This document shows positions 6,606 to 13,767 of a stretch of DNA of 13,858 nucleotides, in pieces. Source of the DNA: CAYNLX01 sp964441535. Lineage in GTDB: Bacteria; Bacillota_I; Bacilli_A; RF39; UBA660. The stretch lies in contig CAYTXQ010000019.1 of assembly GCA_964441535.1 (NCBI GenBank), forward strand, positions 1 through 13,858, written 5' to 3'. Position 1 is the first letter of the stretch. Each line of letters opens with the position of its first letter. The notes below the pieces were generated by a model. That model made no database searches and was not told the DNA's origin. It saw nothing but the letters and a program-made list of their open reading frames with translations. A program made the position numbers and the translations under genes.

Positions 6606-6952
6606 CTAATATTCCTCTAATTATGTTAGACTGTTTAACAGGTACAATTATCTTAGAAAGTGTAGGAGCATTTATCTTAGGGATAAGAAGCAAAAGTGAT
6701 TTTTTAAATATTACATTAGTAAATATTTTAACTAATCCTTTGTTGGTTTCACTTTCTTTATGGATAAATATTAATTATGGCTTGCAAGTCCGCCATATTG
6801 CAGTATTCTTTTTAGAATTATTAGCTTTTATAGTTGAAGCAAGCATTTATAAAAAAGTTTTAGATTTTAAAAAAATTAATTTTTTCTTATTATCTTTAAT
6901 TTTAAATCTTTGTTCTTTTTTCGGGGGGCTAATTTTAAATTATATATTATAG
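6599..6952 (+). CDS. 117-residue multi-pass membrane protein
   Basis: The protein has four likely membrane segments: about 5-27, 38-57, 66-85 and 94-116. The loop after the first helix contains LGIRSKSDFLNITLVNILTNPL (28-49). From memory, an ILVN-x-xTNP stretch with a preceding Glu-containing helix occurs in uncharacterised Firmicutes membrane domains found next to secreted proteins beginning DMGPP/DMGPKP; the next gene product begins exactly so, but I cannot verify the family here. A stop codon directly precedes the ATG, so this start is forced. No ribosome binding site stands at normal distance; the nearest, AAAGGAG (6563-6569), is 29 nt away, so translation probably depends on coupling with the overlapping upstream gene. 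Confidence 0.7.
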   Translation: MLTNIPLIMLDCLTGTIILESVGAFILGIRSKSDFLNITLVNILTNPLLVSLSLWININYGLQVRHIAVFFLELLAFIVEASIYKKVLDFKKINFFLLSLILNLCSFFGGLILNYIL

Positions 6953-6968
6953 AAAAGAGGTAAATGAA

Positions 6969-8606
6969 ATGAAAAAAATATTAATTGTTCTCGTAATAAT
7001 AATCAGCTTAATTTTTCCTAAAATAGTAAAAGCTGATATGGGGCCACCAATGATAGAACCTTATGATGCGACCATAAGTAATGCATCAGGTGCAAGTTTA
7101 TATGATTCGTCTACTAATAAGGTATTAACTACCATTCCTTTTGGAACAAAAATAACTGTGGAGTATGAGTATGAACTTTCTAATGGGAATTATGTTACTT
7201 ATATAAATTATAATAAAATCGATGGATATATCTTTTTAAAAGATATTACTAATAGCAAAGATTCAAGTAAACCAAGTTCTAAGAACTACTTTAAAGAAAC
7301 TAGATACCTGTATGTGGTAGGAGATGATATAGATTTATATTCTGGACCATCTTTCTCTTATGCTAAAGTAGCTAAGAGTTTACCATCTAAAAGTGTCTTA
7401 ACTTATAATTATACAGACTTAGAAGGTGGTTGGGCATATACTAATTATAATGGTATATATGGTTGGATTGAAATTGTTACAAATGAAGTTGGACTCTCAT
7501 ACTCATATTGGGAAGATGATGAAGATTATAATCATGATATTTTAATTCTAAGTGATGCTATTTTATATGATTTTCCTTCATTAACAAAAGGGAACATTTT
7601 GGAAACTAAAATTTCTAGTATGACAAAAAAAATCTATACTTATAGTTATAATGATATTAGAGTTGGTAGTTGGGTTTATGTAAGCACTGACTCAGGAGTA
7701 GAAGGATGGATTAATAATTCTTCTACTAAATATGCTGATGCGTATAAAACAATTCTTTTAACTTATGGTAATATCACATTATATTCTTCTCCTTTAAATG
7801 GAGGGACAAAATCATCTCAAGAAGTAACGAGTTATACTGAGTTAGCAGTTAGTTATACTTATTATATTTATGAAAATGATACTGGTACAACTTGGTATTA
7901 TGTTAGTTATAAAAATAAAAATTATTGGGTAAATTCTAACCAAAAAATTGCTTTTGCTAATAGTGATACGGATGCTAAAGTTACGATTGGTAATGATCAA
8001 AACATCTATATTTATAGTGGACCTGATACTAGTTCAACTATGTTGATGAAAAGCGCTATCCCATCTGGCACAATTTTAGAATATACTTATAATATTTATA
8101 TATATACTGATTCCACACAAGAAGAATGGTTATATATAACTTATGAGGGAATAAGTGGATGGATTCATTTTCTTGGTGATGATTCCACTACAGAATTAAC
8201 AGAAGAATATACTAATGCTTTATCTATGGTAGAAAAAGCAGAAAAATCAAAAAGTAAAAATGATGTGTATGAAGCTTACGCGATTGTTAACGCTTTAGAT
8301 GAATCACAAGCAAAAGTAGATTTATTAAATCGTTTGAGTAATATTTCTATAATTGAAGATGATGATAAAAAAAATGATGAAGAAGACGTTGTAAAAAATT
8401 CAAAACTAACTCCAATTCAAACAATAAGCATATGTGTTGGAGGAGCATTTATTTTGGCTTTAGCTTCATTAGTAACAATTAAATTACTTAAAAAAAAGAA
8501 AGAAAGAAAAATTCAAAATCAAGTTCAAACTGTTCAAAAAACATCTGATCAAGATACAGCAATTAAAAATAAAGTTGAAGAGAAAAATAATCAAAAAGAA
8601 AATTAA
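6969..8606 (+). CDS. secreted membrane-anchored protein with five SH3-like repeats
   Basis: The 545-residue protein has a signal peptide (about 1-22, cleaved near VKA/DMGPP). Five bacterial SH3-like units follow, each ending in an aromatic Gly/Trp/Tyr motif: GYIF (86-89), GWIE (165-168), GWIN (246-249), YWVN (319-322) and GWIH (397-400). Units 2 and 5 show LYSGPS/IYSGPD openings typical of SH3 type 3 folds. A helical region (about 413-460), an acidic stretch (463-474), one membrane helix (about 482-506) and a lysine-rich cytoplasmic tail complete it. Such repeats commonly bind peptidoglycan or wall polymers, so it probably spans from membrane to wall as an envelope receptor or scaffold. AAGAGG (6955-6960) supports the ATG. 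It ends the four-gene cassette; no strong terminator follows. The ligand is unknown. Confidence 0.82.
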   Translation: MKKILIVLVIIISLIFPKIVKADMGPPMIEPYDATISNASGASLYDSSTNKVLTTIPFGTKITVEYEYELSNGNYVTYINYNKIDGYIFLKDITNSKDSSKPSSKNYFKETRYLYVVGDDIDLYSGPSFSYAKVAKSLPSKSVLTYNYTDLEGGWAYTNYNGIYGWIEIVTNEVGLSYSYWEDDEDYNHDILILSDAILYDFPSLTKGNILETKISSMTKKIYTYSYNDIRVGSWVYVSTDSGVEGWINNSSTKYADAYKTILLTYGNITLYSSPLNGGTKSSQEVTSYTELAVSYTYYIYENDTGTTWYYVSYKNKNYWVNSNQKIAFANSDTDAKVTIGNDQNIYIYSGPDTSSTMLMKSAIPSGTILEYTYNIYIYTDSTQEEWLYITYEGISGWIHFLGDDSTTELTEEYTNALSMVEKAEKSKSKNDVYEAYAIVNALDESQAKVDLLNRLSNISIIEDDDKKNDEEDVVKNSKLTPIQTISICVGGAFILALASLVTIKLLKKKKERKIQNQVQTVQKTSDQDTAIKNKVEEKNNQKEN

Positions 8607-8713
8607 GTTTTTGATGTTATTAACAGGAGAGGATATATATTAAAAAGAAGATTTAATAAAAGTCATAGGACCCGTACTAAAATATAAAATAAATAAGTAA
8701 AATATTATGGGGG

Positions 8714-8944
8714 ATGTTTATGTTTAGAATAACAATGTTTATAATATGTTTTTTTATTACTTCATATAGTTTATCTTTTTTAGCTTTATATTTGAATTTA
8801 TTAACGAATGGTTACAGTTTTCTTTATTATTTAAAATACATAACTAATCATTCAGAATTATATTTTCTTATATCTGGAATATTACTTATTATTATTTCTA
8901 TAGAATGGAACAATATTTTAAAAAGAGTTGGATTATCTAATTAA
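8714..8944 (+). CDS. small membrane protein, right copy
   Basis: Near-identical twin of the gene at 5062-5292, with Cys12 and Ser35 in place of Gly and Asn. The ATG at 8720 is again better placed for the Shine-Dalgarno sequence (GGGGG, 8709-8713) than the first ATG at 8714. Its last codons overlap the 3' end of convergent trpS by 12 nt (8933-8944). Its upstream region beyond 8675 differs from that of the left copy, so its transcription could depend on read-through from the cassette or on a weak AT-rich promoter inside the repeat. Function unknown. Confidence 0.7.
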   Translation: MFMFRITMFIICFFITSYSLSFLALYLNLLTNGYSFLYYLKYITNHSELYFLISGILLIIISIEWNNILKRVGLSN

Positions 8945-8955
8945 TCCAACTTTTT
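8926..8955. terminator. bidirectional terminator between the small membrane gene and trpS
   Basis: Identical to the hairpin at 5274-5303: 10-bp stem (8926-8935 with 8942-8951), 6-nt loop, T5 (8951-8955) on + and an A-run giving T on -. Both convergent stop codons fall inside it. Confidence 0.85.
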
Positions 8956-9919
8956 CAATTACTTTTTCATAAGTTTCTTTTGCCATTTTATTAGTTTTTT
9001 CTAAACCGTCATTCAATACTTTTTCAACATAGTCTGAATCATAATATTCTTTATATTTCTCTTGAATATTACTTAGTAGTTTAACAACTTCATCAGCAAC
9101 TTTAGTTTTAAAAGTGCCATAATTACAATTTTTAAAATCACTTTCTATTTCTTTCATGCTTTTATTAGTTAATGAACTGTAGATAGTCATTAAATTAGAT
9201 ATACCAGGTTTATTTTCTTCATCAAATTTAATTATCATTTCTGAATCAGTAGTAGCACTCATAATCTTTTTTCTTGCAACTTCTAAATTCTCTAATAATA
9301 ATATACATCCTTTATCATTATCATCAGATTTACTCATTTTTTTAGCAGGATCTATTAAGTCTTTAATTTTTTCTCCTTCTTTAGGAATTATAGGCTCTGG
9401 TATTTTAAAAGTCTCTCCATATTTATTATTAAATCTCATACCAATATCTCTAGTTAATTCTACATGCTGTTTCTGATCTATTCCTACAGGAACTATATCA
9501 GCATTATATAATAAAATATCACTAGCCATTAGTACTGGATATGTAAATAATCCACATCCTATAGAATTATCTTTTTTATTCTGACTTTTTTCTTTAAACT
9601 GAGTCATTCTGCTAAGTTCACCCATATAACTATTACATTCTAAAATCCAACTTAGATTTGCATGATATAAGTTTTCTGACTGTAGAAATATAGTGGTATA
9701 TTCGGGATCAAGTCCACAAGCCAAATAAATAGTTATTAATTCTTTAATATTTTTCTTTAGTTCATCTTTTTCTATAGGAACAGTAATAGAATGTAAATCT
9801 GCTATAAATATAATAGATTCATATTCTTTTTGCATTTCAATAAACTGTCTTATAGCACCTATATAATTTCCTAATGTAGGTTCTCCTGATGGTTTAATAC
9901 CTGAAATAAGTCTTTTCAT
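8933..9919 (-). CDS. trpS: tryptophanyl-tRNA synthetase
   Basis: The 328-residue protein has full length for bacterial TrpRS, a class I enzyme that charges tRNA-Trp with tryptophan using ATP. The N-terminal PSGEPTLGNYIGA (10-22) contains the HIGH-like TLGN element. SDILLYNADIVPVGIDQKQH (133-152) forms the substrate pocket region, and KKMSKSDDN (193-201) is the KMSKS loop. AAAGGAAG (minus strand, about 9927-9934) supports the ATG at 9919. The 3' end overlaps the small membrane gene and shared terminator, and its last 39 nt are duplicated at 5281-5319. The leader is too short for a T-box, so no tRNA-sensing control is visible. Confidence 0.97.
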   Translation of the reverse strand: MKRLISGIKPSGEPTLGNYIGAIRQFIEMQKEYESIIFIADLHSITVPIEKDELKKNIKELITIYLACGLDPEYTTIFLQSENLYHANLSWILECNSYMGELSRMTQFKEKSQNKKDNSIGCGLFTYPVLMASDILLYNADIVPVGIDQKQHVELTRDIGMRFNNKYGETFKIPEPIIPKEGEKIKDLIDPAKKMSKSDDNDKGCILLLENLEVARKKIMSATTDSEMIIKFDEENKPGISNLMTIYSSLTNKSMKEIESDFKNCNYGTFKTKVADEVVKLLSNIQEKYKEYYDSDYVEKVLNDGLEKTNKMAKETYEKVIEKVGLIR

Positions 9920-9950
9920 AAAAACACTTCCTTTAAAAAATTATATAATA

Positions 9951-9978
9951 ATTATATGAAAAAGTCTATTAAAGTAAA
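9951..9978 (-). promoter_or_regulatory. trpS promoter
   Basis: Read on the minus strand, TTTACT (9978-9973) and perfect TATAAT (9956-9951) are 16 nt apart. The predicted start near 9944 gives a leader of about 25 nt before the ATG at 9919. Confidence 0.6.
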
Positions 9979-10034
9979 TGTATAAATGTATAAAAACTAT
10001 ACATATTAATAATAAAAGGAGAATTGGATAATAT

Positions 10035-10592
10035 ATGAAAAATATGAAGAAAGTATTTATAATATGTATTTCTTTATTAATGTTAGTTGGTTGTGGATGT
10101 ACTCTTTTAAAAACTCCTACTAAAAAAGTAGAAGAATTATTAAATATGTACAAAATGAAAGATAAAGATGTTATGGAGGAGTTAGATGAATATATAGCTA
10201 TTCAGGATTTAACAGATGATCAGAAGGATAAATATAAAGAAATTATATCAAAACAATATACAGATATGAAATATGAAGTTACAGAAGAAACTATAGATGG
10301 AGAAGAAGCTACTGTAACAGCTAAAATAACAGTATATGATTTATATAAAGTTCAAAAAGATGCAGAAGAATATCTTACGGATCATAAATCAGAATTTTAT
10401 GATGAAACAGATACATATGATAAGACATTATTTATTGATTATAAATTGGATAAAATGAAATCTGCTACAGATACTGTTGATTATACTGTGATTTTTCAAC
10501 TTAATAAAGTTGATGGTACTTGGGAAGTAGATCAACTTGATAATGATACTTTAGAAAAGATACATGGTATTTACAATTATGATAATGATTAA
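10035..10592 (+). CDS. small secreted lipoprotein of unknown function
   Basis: The 185-residue product has a lipoprotein signal: basic start (KNMKK), hydrophobic core and lipobox LVGC with Cys20 as the likely lipidated residue. After a short linker (GCTLLKTPTKKV) comes an acidic globular domain of alpha and beta pattern (about 30-180) with ITVYDLYKV and YTVIFQLNKVDGTWEVDQLD. The latter resembles the last strands of NTF2-like or DUF-type accessory domains seen in Firmicutes lipoproteins. I do not recognise a specific family. AAAGGAG (10015-10021) is 13 nt from the ATG, rather far. The gene stands alone, divergent from trpS and closed by a strong terminator. It probably sits on the outer face of the membrane. 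Confidence 0.8.
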   Translation: MKNMKKVFIICISLLMLVGCGCTLLKTPTKKVEELLNMYKMKDKDVMEELDEYIAIQDLTDDQKDKYKEIISKQYTDMKYEVTEETIDGEEATVTAKITVYDLYKVQKDAEEYLTDHKSEFYDETDTYDKTLFIDYKLDKMKSATDTVDYTVIFQLNKVDGTWEVDQLDNDTLEKIHGIYNYDND

Positions 10593-10613
10593 GGACTAAA
10601 AAGTCCTTTTTTT
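10593..10613 (+). terminator. intrinsic terminator after the lipoprotein gene
   Basis: GGACT (10593-10597) pairs with AGTCC (10602-10606) around a 4-A loop, followed by seven T (10607-10613). It begins directly after the stop codon. Confidence 0.88.
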
Positions 10614-10670
10614 ATTATTTTCAATATATAAGAAAATGTAAGGAAGTTATAAATTAAAAAATTTTTAAAT

Positions 10671-10698
10671 ACGATTAACTGTAATATAATTTAATCGT
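10671..10698. promoter_or_regulatory. inverted repeat bracketing a TATAAT box in the dacB leader
   Basis: ACGATTAA (10671-10678) and TTAATCGT (10691-10698) are perfect 8-bp inverted arms, separated by 12 nt that end in TATAAT (10685-10690). The layout is that of an operator placed over a -10 element. The -35 region (about 10662-10667) is only T-rich, so sigma factor use is uncertain. This is the best promoter candidate for the dacB cluster. Confidence 0.4.
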
Positions 10699-10726
10699 GA
10701 AAGGAAACGGTATATTATAAAAAATT

Positions 10727-10760
10727 AAGAAATAAATAAATAAGTAATTATTTCTTTTTT
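10727..10760 (+). terminator. possible attenuator hairpin just ahead of dacB
   Basis: AAGAAATAA (10727-10735) pairs with TTATTTCTT (10748-10756) around a 12-nt loop, and the T-run continues to 10760. The stem is almost all A-T, so stability is low. It ends 27 nt before the dacB ATG, with the preceding gene already closed by its own terminator at 10613. Confidence 0.35.
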
Positions 10761-10787
10761 ATTCAATATATTTTTATAGGTGGATGT

Positions 10788-11822
10788 ATGAAAAAAATTA
10801 TTCTAATAGTTCTTTTACTATTTCCTATAAAAGTATATGCTTTAAGCGCAGAAACTATAGTAGTAATGGATCCTTCATGTAATAGAGTATTACTAAATAA
10901 AAATATGGATAAACAAAAATATATTGCTAGTATAACTAAAATAATGACCGCTTTAATAACAATAGAAAATGGTAATTTAAATGACATTGTTAAAATAGAT
11001 GAATCTATTCTAAGAAGTTATGGCTCTAGCGTGTATCTTTCTGTTGGAGAAAAAATCAGTTTAAAAAATTTATTATATGGATTAATGTTAAGAAGTGGTA
11101 ATGATGCTGCAACAGCAATAGCTTCTTATATAGGGGGTTCTATGGAAGGCTTTACTAAATTAATGAATGAAAAAGCATTAGAGATTGGTATGAAAAACAC
11201 AGTGTTTGTTAATTCTTCCGGTTTAGAAGAAAATTCCAGTAAAGCAAATTTATCTACTGCATATGATATGGCATTACTTACAAGTGAAGCTATGAAACAT
11301 AAAGAATATAGAAAAATAGTTAAAACTAAAAATATTACTGTAAAATCAGACATTAAATCTTATACCTGGAAGAATAAGAATAAGTTATTATTTCAATATA
11401 AATATACAACAGGAGGTAAAACAGGTTATACAAAAAAAGCTAATAGAACTTTAGTAACAACTGCTACTAAAGATGGTAAGAGTTTAATTATAGTAACATT
11501 AAATGACGGTAATGATTTTAAAGATCATAAAGATTTATATACTAGTTATTTTAATGTTTATGATAAGTATAAAATAGTGGATAAAGATGAAATATATACA
11601 GATGATTATTATAAGGACAAAGTAATCTATATTAAAAAAGATTTTAATATGTTATTAAAAGATAATGAGGTAGATGGTTTATATAAAAAGTTAAAAATAG
11701 AAAAAAAAGACAGCTTTTATGATACAGAGAAGATAGGGTATTTGGAAATATATTTAAATGATAAATTTATCACAAAACTGGAAGTTTATATTAAAGATAA
11801 AAAAGATTATGAAAGAGTTTAA
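10788..11822 (+). CDS. dacB: D-alanyl-D-alanine carboxypeptidase, S11 family (DacB-like)
   Basis: The 344-residue penicillin-binding protein has a signal peptide (about 1-19, cleaved near YALS). The S11 catalytic set is SITK at 48-51 (nucleophile Ser48, Lys51), SGN at 103-105 and KTG at 211-213. These enzymes remove the terminal D-Ala of peptidoglycan stem peptides and so limit cross-linking. The C-terminal region (about 255-344) matches the usual beta-rich domain but lacks an obvious amphipathic anchor. AGGTGG (10778-10783) lies 4 nt ahead of the ATG. Its neighbours spmA, spmB and rluB follow in the same order as around B. subtilis dacB, which acts on spore cortex, so a sporulation role is favoured over a vegetative DacA-like role. 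The spmA gene starts 22 nt after its stop. Confidence 0.92.
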   Translation: MKKIILIVLLLFPIKVYALSAETIVVMDPSCNRVLLNKNMDKQKYIASITKIMTALITIENGNLNDIVKIDESILRSYGSSVYLSVGEKISLKNLLYGLMLRSGNDAATAIASYIGGSMEGFTKLMNEKALEIGMKNTVFVNSSGLEENSSKANLSTAYDMALLTSEAMKHKEYRKIVKTKNITVKSDIKSYTWKNKNKLLFQYKYTTGGKTGYTKKANRTLVTTATKDGKSLIIVTLNDGNDFKDHKDLYTSYFNVYDKYKIVDKDEIYTDDYYKDKVIYIKKDFNMLLKDNEVDGLYKKLKIEKKDSFYDTEKIGYLEIYLNDKFITKLEVYIKDKKDYERV

Positions 11823-11844
11823 GTAAAAAAATTAAGGATATATT

Positions 11845-12426
11845 ATGGTAAATATAATATGGGGTATATTTCTAATAATAGGAATAACTTATGGCTTAAT
11901 AAGCGGAAATATAGAATCAGTAAATAGTGAAATTTTGGGAAGTGCTAAAACAGCATTAAAAATGATATTTGAAATTTTACCAGTATTAGTAGTATGGATG
12001 GGTCTTATGAAAATAGCAGAAGATAGTGGATTATTAAATAAAATATCATTAGTCTTATCAAAACCATTAAAATTTTTATTTCCTAGTATTCCTGTAGGTA
12101 ATAAAGCTCTAGGTCTTATAGCATCAAATGTAGCAGTAAATATGATGGGTTTAGGTAATGCTGCAACTCCTTTTGGATTAAAAGCAATGGATGAATTACA
12201 AAAAATAAATCCTAAAAAAGATACTGCTAGTGAAGCCATGATTACTTTTTTAGTTTTAAATACAGGAGGAGTAACTCTAATTCCTACAACTGTAATTGCT
12301 CTTAGAATGTTACATGGTAGTAATAATCCAACTGAAATAATTATAACTTCTATTATAGCTACTTTGTGCTCTTGTTCATCAGGTTTAATATTGGATTATT
12401 TTATAAGGAGAAAAAATCATGAGTAG
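11845..12426 (+). CDS. spmA: spore maturation protein A
   Basis: The 193-residue membrane protein contains a Gate/nucleoside-recognition type fold with about five segments. Typical SpmA stretches are visible: LPVLVVWMGLMKIAEDSGLL (45-64), NVAVNMMGLGNAATPFGLKAM (94-114) and LNTGGVTLIPTTVIALR (137-153). In B. subtilis SpmA and SpmB are needed for full dehydration of the spore core; the transported substrate is not known. AAGGA (11834-11838) precedes the ATG. Its last 8 nt overlap the start of spmB, indicating coupled translation. Length is normal for the family. Confidence 0.93.
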   Translation: MVNIIWGIFLIIGITYGLISGNIESVNSEILGSAKTALKMIFEILPVLVVWMGLMKIAEDSGLLNKISLVLSKPLKFLFPSIPVGNKALGLIASNVAVNMMGLGNAATPFGLKAMDELQKINPKKDTASEAMITFLVLNTGGVTLIPTTVIALRMLHGSNNPTEIIITSIIATLCSCSSGLILDYFIRRKNHE

Positions 12427-12937
12427 TTATTCAGAAATTATTCTTCCTTTATTAGTTTTAATTATTATAATATATGGATTTACTAAAAAAGTAAATTTAT
12501 ATGATAGTTTTATTGTTGGTGCAAAGGAAGGGTTATCAATGTCTATAAATATATTTCCCTTCTTATTAGCAATGACTTTCTCTATAAGTATACTTTTAAA
12601 AAGTAATTTTATAATATTTGCCTTATCTGGATTAAAAGACTTTTTTCTCCTACTAAGAATGCCTTTTGAAGTACTCCCTATGGCTTTAATAAGACCTATT
12701 TCAGGTTCTGCTTCTTTAGTATTTTTAAATGATCTTTTTACTAACTATGGGCCTGATTCTTATATAGGTAGGTTAGGTTCAACAATACAGGGATGTACTG
12801 ATACTACTTTATATGTTTTAACTTTATATTTTGGAAGTGTAAAAATAAGCAAAATAAGATATTCTCTAAAAGTAGGATTATTTGCAGATTTAGTTGGAAT
12901 AATAGTAAGTATTTTAATAGTTAATTTAATATTTTAA
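12419..12937 (+). CDS. spmB: spore maturation protein B
   Basis: The 172-residue membrane protein is the partner of SpmA, with an internal Gate-type domain. Signatures are PMALIRPISGSASLVFLNDL (86-105) and GSTIQGCTDTTLYVLTLYFGSV (119-140), close to the RP-x-SGS and GSTDTTxY-x-x-x-x-YFG motifs of SpmB. AGGAG at 12406-12410 lies inside the end of spmA and 8 nt ahead of the ATG. Both proteins probably form one membrane complex. A short AT-rich gap with an extended -10 box follows before rluB. Confidence 0.92.
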   Translation: MSSYSEIILPLLVLIIIIYGFTKKVNLYDSFIVGAKEGLSMSINIFPFLLAMTFSISILLKSNFIIFALSGLKDFFLLLRMPFEVLPMALIRPISGSASLVFLNDLFTNYGPDSYIGRLGSTIQGCTDTTLYVLTLYFGSVKISKIRYSLKVGLFADLVGIIVSILIVNLIF

Positions 12938-12955
12938 ATAAAGTATATAGTTTTA

Positions 12956-12964
12956 TGTTATAAT
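12956..12964 (+). promoter_or_regulatory. extended -10 box ahead of rluB
   Basis: TGTTATAAT (12956-12964) is a TG-extended perfect -10 with no clear -35. It predicts a start near 12971, leaving only about ten bases before the ATG at 12981. The same TGTTATAAT string precedes fic on the other strand. Confidence 0.45.
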
Positions 12965-12980
12965 TTCTTTGGTGAATTAT

Positions 12981-13694
12981 ATGGAAAGATTACAAAAATT
13001 TATAGCTAATAGTGGTTACTGTTCTAGAAGAAAAGCAGAAGAATTAATTATTTCAGGTAGTGTTATGGTAAATGGAGAAACAGTAAAAGAATTAGGAACT
13101 AAAGTAGATAATAGAGATATTATTATAGTAGAAGGAAAGAAATTAAATGTTGAAAGAAAAGAATATTATTTACTAAATAAGCCTAGAAATGTAGTTAGTT
13201 CTGTTAGTGATGATAAAAATAGAGAATGTGTTGTAGATTTAGTCAATACTAGATCTAGAATTTATCCAGTAGGAAGATTAGATTATGATACAACTGGATT
13301 ACTTTTATTAACTAATGATGGAGAACTTGCTAACATATTAATGCATCCTTCAAATGAAGTAATAAAAACTTATGTAGTAAAACTTGAAGGTATACTTGAT
13401 ATGTCTTCTTATTTTAAAATAAAAAAAGGCATATTAATAGAAGGCACTAAAATAATTCCTAAGAGATTAAAAATTAAATTAAAAGATGAAGTAAAAAATA
13501 CTTCTATTATAGAAATATCTATAGTAGAAGGATTAAATCACATAGTTAAAAATATATTTAAATCTGTTGGATATGAAGTAATAAAATTAAAAAGAGAATC
13601 TTATGGATTTCTATATTTAGGAAATTTAAAATCAGGAGAATATAGAAATCTAACTAGAGAAGAAATAGATAAATTATATAAATATAAAAAATGA
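12981..13694 (+). CDS. rluB: 23S rRNA pseudouridine synthase (RluB/RsuA family)
   Basis: The 237-residue protein has an N-terminal S4 RNA-binding domain (about 1-50: ERLQKFIANSGYCSRRKAEE) and a pseudouridine synthase domain with GRLDYDTTGLLLLTNDG (98-114), whose Asp101 is the expected catalytic residue. RluB converts uridine 2605 (E. coli numbering) of 23S rRNA to pseudouridine; RsuA-family relatives act on 16S rRNA, and the B. subtilis relative in this same position is RluB. ATG at 12981 is preferred: TTTGGTG (12968-12974) sits 6 nt ahead of it. Upstream in-frame TTG (12969) and GTG (12972) overlap that site and would add four residues ahead of the conserved start. It is the only gene here ending in TGA. 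Confidence 0.88.
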   Translation: MERLQKFIANSGYCSRRKAEELIISGSVMVNGETVKELGTKVDNRDIIIVEGKKLNVERKEYYLLNKPRNVVSSVSDDKNRECVVDLVNTRSRIYPVGRLDYDTTGLLLLTNDGELANILMHPSNEVIKTYVVKLEGILDMSSYFKIKKGILIEGTKIIPKRLKIKLKDEVKNTSIIEISIVEGLNHIVKNIFKSVGYEVIKLKRESYGFLYLGNLKSGEYRNLTREEIDKLYKYKK

Positions 13695-13767
13695 CATAAT
13701 GTAAATGTTATTTTAAAATGCTTGAAAAATAAGAAGTAATAGTATAAACTAAATACAAGATAAGAGT

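Larger units (their letters stand above)
5023..8674 (+). other. candidate inserted unit: one repeat copy plus four-gene envelope cassette
   Basis: Removing these 3652 bases restores a simple locus: uppP, the small membrane gene, then convergent trpS. The unit carries no recombinase or transposase and shows no terminal inverted repeats. Long near-identical direct repeats around non-duplicated cargo are what a single crossover of a circular molecule carrying a homologous segment would leave; a local duplication followed by insertion or divergence is the alternative. Mechanism is inference; the repeat structure is directly visible. Confidence 0.55.
8675..8971. repeat. right copy of 297-bp direct repeat
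   Basis: Second copy of 5023-5319, six mismatches. The six differences are one in the ribosome binding region (GAGGG becomes GGGGG), three clustered in the middle of the small gene around its codons 27-35, and two in codons 12 and 18; the last 140 or so bases are identical. The copy runs directly into intact trpS without a break. Confidence 0.95.

Noticed and set aside
8590..8615. Terminator at the end of the SH3-repeat gene
   Set aside because: ATCAAAAA and TTTTTGAT can pair, but the stem is nearly all A-T, begins in coding sequence and has no T-run after it.
5023..8971. Transposon or insertion sequence
   Set aside because: No transposase, integrase, terminal inverted repeats or short target duplications are visible; the repeats are long and gene-bearing.
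9920..10034. T-box riboswitch ahead of trpS
   Set aside because: The promoter lies about 25 nt from the gene, there is no room for the T-box domains, and no T-box consensus or terminator is present.
12969..12980. TTG or GTG start for rluB
   Set aside because: Both overlap the ribosome binding sequence that serves ATG 12981, and the conserved S4 domain starts right after that ATG.
13695..13767. Terminator after rluB
   Set aside because: Only weak overlapping A-T pairings exist (around ATAATGT/ATGTTAT), with no stable stem followed by a T-run.
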